The notes under the pieces were generated by a model. The model did no database searches. It was given only the letters and a program-made list of their open reading frames with translations, and had not been told where the DNA came from. Made by a program: the position numbers and the translations under genes. Shown in pieces: positions 23,901 through 24,270 of a stretch of DNA of 24,270 nucleotides (positions are counted from its first letter, which is position 1; each line of letters starts with the position of its first letter). Source of the DNA: FW021-bin31 sp964422465 (lineage in GTDB: Bacteria; Bacteroidota; Bacteroidia; Chitinophagales; Chitinophagaceae); contig CAYRBD010000049.1 in NCBI GenBank assembly GCA_964422465.1, positions 1-24,270 of the forward strand. The letters run 5' to 3'.

Positions 23901-24270
23901 AGTTTGTTAACAGCAGTCCCTATCTGAAGAAACACAAAGGAGGTTATGCCAGCCGGTATGGCGCTTTAACCCCCTGGTACAATCAACTGGACCTTCGTCT
24001 TTTACAGGATTTCTTTATTACCTCTAAAGGTGGAATGCGTCATACGCTGGAAATCAGTCTGGACATCATCAATCTGCCCAACCTGATCAGCAACAATTGG
24101 AAAGGATGGGGATACAATCAAATGTACACCATTAACAACCCGTTGGTATTTAAGGGGCTTGATTCCAAAGGGGCTCCGGAATACAGCATGAACGAATACA
24201 ACAACCAACTGGCAACAGAGGCCTTTACACCCAACATCAGTTCTTCTGCTGCATGGGGCATGCAATTGGG
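20996..24270 (+). CDS. Oar-like TonB-dependent receptor with carboxypeptidase-regulatory domain (3' end outside window)
   Basis: 1091 codons are visible from ATG 20996 and the frame is open at the right edge. Residues 1-22 form a signal peptide ending PVWS|Q. A CarboxypepD_reg-like beta-sandwich covers about 28-105 (LTGTIRDAEGQPLIGATV). KEITVVGSG at about 118-126 looks like a TonB box. The plug covers about 130-240 (ISLDALSELSVNIAPYDVR, then GTGINVATKSGTNTFHG), the signature of the large Oar/OmpA-related receptors rather than classical SusC. The barrel follows. The last visible residues, SSSAAWGMQLG, resemble the final strand of this family, so probably only a few residues are missing. Known members move large substrates or proteins across the outer membrane with TonB energy; the cargo here is unknown. 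No SusD is seen inside the window. Confidence 0.9.
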   Translation, partial: MKPFKLLSIFSVFLFFTLPVWSQVTTSSLTGTIRDAEGQPLIGATVKATHVPSGTIYGTTTQSNGSFTIPGMRIGGPYKVEISYIGYQPDVISGIQLRLGEPYRLDEKLSQGGGQQLKEITVVGSGSKLNQQRTGASTLVGTRELNTLPTINRSISDFTRLTPQANGNNFAGRDGRYNNLQVDGVNLNNNFGLSSDPMPGGGASPISLDALSELSVNIAPYDVRQSGFTGTGINVATKSGTNTFHGDLYGYYRDQSFNGHKVAGQKLTVTPQKHQTFGGSLGGPIIKNKLFFFVNAEFEKESKPGITYVPSGSDAAGNKSSTSVADLKKLSDFLQSKYNYNTGAYENFPNFDSKNHKILAKIDWNISSVHKLTVKYTDFKGSDMSPLNGSSIPNSGNFWPSGQPKDISRLTNNRFSDKSMSYANSNYGTNHVVQTGSIELNSNFSSKISNQFLATYTHVNDHRTIPGGTVFPTIDIFAPDGHNFLSAGTDPFTNNNDVINNIIDITDNFTYYAGPHTLTAGVTYEHQKVGNMFMGGSNGHYIYNSLDDFLNGQPPIYFGLTYAYYGKDKVYSADLQLGQLGIYAQDQYQVNNKLELTIGIRADMPMFGKAPIENPAITSLEFPDKDGKLRHYNTGKWPKTAVLLSPRIGFRWDVQGDKSLILRGGTGIFTGKIPFVFLTNMPSNNGMYQNSVYFSKGVTDKSPADLGIAFNPDPKEIIKNHPDIFPQEPNTSEAPLSFVLIDPNFKFPQVWRTDLGIDKSLGNGFTATVDLMFTKDIHAVKMRNVNLKEPTGKLTGVDDRTIYTGSEIKRYPDLGSEIILENTPKGYSMSATGQISKSFSNGFYGSLAYTYTMAKEVSPNPGSRATSAWQSIYNVGPTNAIELGNSEYAIPHRIVADVSYRIEYADHLATTVSLFYQGMNNSNYSYLISGDPVGEGNRHLMYIYKNGSDVNFVPTANYTVEAQQQAYDKFVNSSPYLKKHKGGYASRYGALTPWYNQLDLRLLQDFFITSKGGMRHTLEISLDIINLPNLISNNWKGWGYNQMYTINNPLVFKGLDSKGAPEYSMNEYNNQLATEAFTPNISSSAAWGMQL

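Noticed and set aside
19434..24270. A polysaccharide utilisation locus formed by fucD and the receptor
   Set aside because: No SusD, glycoside hydrolase, fucose permease or regulator is in the window, and the receptor is Oar-like rather than SusC-like.

Overview
The window looks like a chromosomal segment of a Bacteroidota bacterium, most probably of the Chitinophagaceae or a close relative. The support is direct. Several genes are preceded by the Bacteroidota primary-sigma -7 box TAnnTTTG, Shine-Dalgarno sequences are mostly absent, an Oar-like TonB-dependent receptor with a carboxypeptidase-regulatory N-terminal domain is present, and there is an HU-CCDC81/SPOR protein of a type typical of this phylum. 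No tRNA, rRNA, CRISPR array, insertion sequence or phage gene was seen. No stretch longer than 300 bases lacks a gene; the largest gaps are 20736-20995 and 10733-10963.

Layout. 1-1374 (minus): cinA followed by the first 34 codons of an unrecognised gene that overlaps the cinA stop by one base. 1489-3910 (plus): a secreted DUF1080 (3-keto-disaccharide hydrolase-like) protein coupled to a PBP4-type D-Ala-D-Ala carboxypeptidase. 3907-4768 (minus): a DoxX membrane protein followed by a YbgC-like hotdog thioesterase; the thioesterase stop shares a TTAA with the PBP4 stop. 4966-10732 (plus): a three-gene envelope module made of a 1049-aa periplasmic TPR protein, an outer-membrane beta-barrel and an inner-membrane HU-CCDC81/SPOR protein. 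10780-10967 (plus): a -7 box and an intrinsic terminator about 170 nt apart bracket a probable small RNA. 10964-15983 (minus): a tight operon comA-like - aroE - priA - murB. 16090-17508 (minus): a cytoplasmic TPR protein, with its own terminator, divergent from a small unrecognised lipoprotein at 17619-18068 (plus). 18149-19360 (minus): the fused riboflavin gene ribBA. 19434-20735 (minus): L-fuconate dehydratase. 20996-24270 (plus): a large TonB-dependent receptor that runs off the right edge.

Most of the content is housekeeping: peptidoglycan (murB, PBP4), replication restart (priA), shikimate (aroE), riboflavin (ribBA) and NMN recycling (cinA). The less ordinary parts are the TPR/beta-barrel/HU-SPOR module, which appears to span both membranes and the periplasm; the unassigned small RNA candidate beside it; the phosphosulfolactate-synthase homologue in a core operon; and a divergent promoter pair at 17509-17618 whose -7 boxes lie only 7 nt from both start codons. 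Several starts were trimmed from the longest open frame (DUF1080, PBP4, murB, ribBA), and each choice is explained in its entry.
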